Source of the DNA: CAZFAT01 sp964517075
GTDB lineage: Bacteria; Acidobacteriota; Vicinamibacteria; Vicinamibacterales; SCN-69-37
Assembly (NCBI GenBank): GCA_964517075.1
Contig: CAZFAT010000281.1
Span: 1-21,951 of the forward strand
DNA length: 21,951 nt
Reading direction: 5' to 3'
Shown here: positions 20,707 to 21,951 of the stretch, one piece after another
How positions within the stretch are numbered: the first letter of the stretch is position 1
Layout: each line of letters begins with the position of its first letter
Position numbers and translations under genes: made by a program
The notes under the pieces: model-generated
What the model saw: the letters and a program-made list of their open reading frames with translations, nothing else
What the model was told of the DNA's origin: nothing
Databases searched by the model: none

Positions 20707-21951
20707 GTCAGCAGTTCCTCGAGCGCGCGGCGGACGGCTTCGATGGCGTCGCCTTCCGACGGCGCGGTTCGCGCGACGTGCGCAATCCGCTCGGCGGCGC
20801 CCGGGTGCCGATCGGCCGTCTGCTCGGCGAGCGGCTCGGCAATCATCCCGGCGCCCGCCGTGAAGTTGGTGGTGGGCTCGATCATGACGAAGCTGCCCAT
20901 TCCGCGCTGCTCGCGATACCGATCGAAGATGAGCGGGCGCGACGTCTCGATCACCACCCGTCCAATGTCGTTCAAGAGCAGCCGCGTGTCCACCTGGGCC
21001 GTGACCGTGCCCGACGAGTGTTTGAGCACGTAGAGCCGGTTCGGTTCGAGGGGCCGTTCGTCCATCCACACCAGATCGGCGGCAAAGCGGTTACCCAGGT
21101 GCACGTGGCCGTCCGTCAAGACGTCGCCCCGGCTGATGTCGAGCTCGTGCTCCAGCACCAGGGTGACCGACATCGGCGCGAAGGCCACGTCCAGATCGCC
21201 GTCCCAGGTGACGATGCGGCGGACGCGAGTGGTGCGCACGGACGGCCAGGCGGTCACGGTGTCGCCGACGCGCACCGTGCCGCTGTGAATCTGCCCGGCG
21301 TAGCCCCGGAATGTGTGGTCCGGCCGGCTGACGAGCTGGACCGGGAACCGGAACGGCCCCTCGGCCGGGCGCCGATCCACCTCGACCGTCTCGAGGAACT
21401 CGAGCAGGCTGGGCTGGTCGAACCAGGGCGTCCGGTCGCTCCGCATGATGACGTTGTCGCCGTGCAGCGCGCTGATGGGAATCGGGTGCACGGCGGCGCC
21501 CGTGAGCAGGCCCCCGAACTCGGTGGAGATCGTGTCGAAGATCCCGCGGTCGAAGTCGACCAGATCCATCTTGTTCACGGCCACGACGAAGTCGTTGATG
21601 CCGAGCAGCCGCGCGATCCGGGCGTGCCGGCGCGACTGGTCGAGCACGCCGAGCCGCGCGTCCACGAGCAGGATCGCGACGTCGGCCGTCGACGCGCCGG
21701 TGGCCATGTTGCGCGTGTACTGCTCGTGCCCCGGCGTATCGGCCAGGATGAACTTGCGGCGGCTCGTCGCGAAGTAGCGGTAGGCGACGTCGATCGTGAT
21801 GCCCTGCTCCCGCTCGGCGCGCAGGCCGTCGGTGAAGAGCGAGAAGTCGATGGGGCCGGCCGACCGGTTCTTCGACGCGCGCTCGACCGAGCGCACCTGA
21901 TCTTCGTAGACGCCCTGCGAGTCGTACAGCAGCCGCCCGATCAGCGTGCTC
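20703..21951 (-). CDS. cysN: Sulfate adenylyltransferase GTPase subunit (CysN), N-terminus outside window
   Basis: The frame is open to the right edge, beginning there with the end of the P-loop (STLIGRLLYDSQGVYEDQVR). The GTPase motifs follow in order: REQGITIDVAYRYF (G2), DTPGHEQYTRNM (G3), NKMDLVDFD (G4) and ISALHGDNV (G5). Translation-factor-like beta domains come next (VQLVSRPDHTFRGYAGQIHS, SRGDVLTD, HSSGTVTAQVDTR). A C-terminal extension (MIEPTTNFTAGAGMIAEPLA) matches CysN. With CysD it makes APS from sulfate and ATP, driven by GTP. cysD is expected just beyond position 21951. The stop overlaps the cysH start by four bases, so the two are co-translated. No C-terminal CysC (APS kinase) domain is present, in agreement with the APS-type reductase next to it. 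Confidence 0.95.
   Translation of the reverse strand, partial: STLIGRLLYDSQGVYEDQVRSVERASKNRSAGPIDFSLFTDGLRAEREQGITIDVAYRYFATSRRKFILADTPGHEQYTRNMATGASTADVAILLVDARLGVLDQSRRHARIARLLGINDFVVAVNKMDLVDFDRGIFDTISTEFGGLLTGAAVHPIPISALHGDNVIMRSDRTPWFDQPSLLEFLETVEVDRRPAEGPFRFPVQLVSRPDHTFRGYAGQIHSGTVRVGDTVTAWPSVRTTRVRRIVTWDGDLDVAFAPMSVTLVLEHELDISRGDVLTDGHVHLGNRFAADLVWMDERPLEPNRLYVLKHSSGTVTAQVDTRLLLNDIGRVVIETSRPLIFDRYREQRGMGSFVMIEPTTNFTAGAGMIAEPLAEQTADRHPGAAERIAHVARTAPSEGDAIEAVRRALEELLT

Overview
This is a high-GC bacterial window with dense, often overlapping genes on both strands. Several traits suggest a soil or sediment bacterium of the Acidobacteriota, probably Vicinamibacteria-like: Tat-exported sugar isomerase/epimerase and DUF1080 proteins, an ECF sigma operon, a MASE1 sensor kinase, many exported proteins of unknown role and hairpin-rich spacers. 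That placement is inference from gene content; no rRNA or other phylogenetic marker lies in the window.

Layout. 1-1062 (-): a cyclic-nucleotide-domain histidine kinase, cut by the left edge. 1202-3880 (+): a compact operon of ECF sigma factor, small two-helix membrane protein and an exported bactofilin-like/RDD membrane protein. 4020-5297 (+): a NagA-like amidohydrolase with an altered metal site. 5328-7517 (+): a MASE1-PAS histidine kinase. 7624-10221 (+): a Tat-exported TIM-barrel isomerase/epimerase followed by two tandemly duplicated DUF1080 (3-keto-glycoside hydrolase family) genes, together a likely periplasmic 3-keto-sugar pathway. 10312-11139 (-): a membrane-anchored alpha/beta hydrolase, divergent from an SRPBCC protein (11237-11728, +) and an exported class I methyltransferase-like protein (11769-12575, +). 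12692-16158 (-): an FdhF/YdeP-type molybdopterin oxidoreductase coupled by a GTGA overlap to a polytopic membrane protein. It is divergent from fdhD (16202-17056, +), which is coupled by ATGA to a lipoprotein gluzincin-type peptidase (17053-17871). 17949-19930 (-): an M23 peptidase and an exported protein of unknown role. 20071-21951 (-): cysH (APS reductase) and cysN (cut by the right edge) of sulfate assimilation.

The most unusual content is between the genes. Five spacers hold AT-richer blocks built from about 7-bp units, and the blocks at 3880-4004, 11161-11209, 12585-12654 and 19917-20062 fold back on themselves. Each locus has its own unit (AAGNNNN, CCGRNNN/AGAACCG, TTGATNN, GCTATCG), but the architecture recurs. 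The two AAG-type blocks share a near-identical 21-bp core 8.7 kb apart. One block encloses a perfect GC-rich hairpin with a TTCA loop, and a hairpin with the same loop but a different stem overlaps another stop codon. The blocks occur in convergent, divergent and co-directional spacers and in two places sit directly against a start codon, so simple transcription termination does not explain them. I consider this repeat system the best candidate for something undescribed here.

No tRNA, rRNA, CRISPR array, transposase or integrase was seen, and no gene-free stretch exceeds 300 bases.
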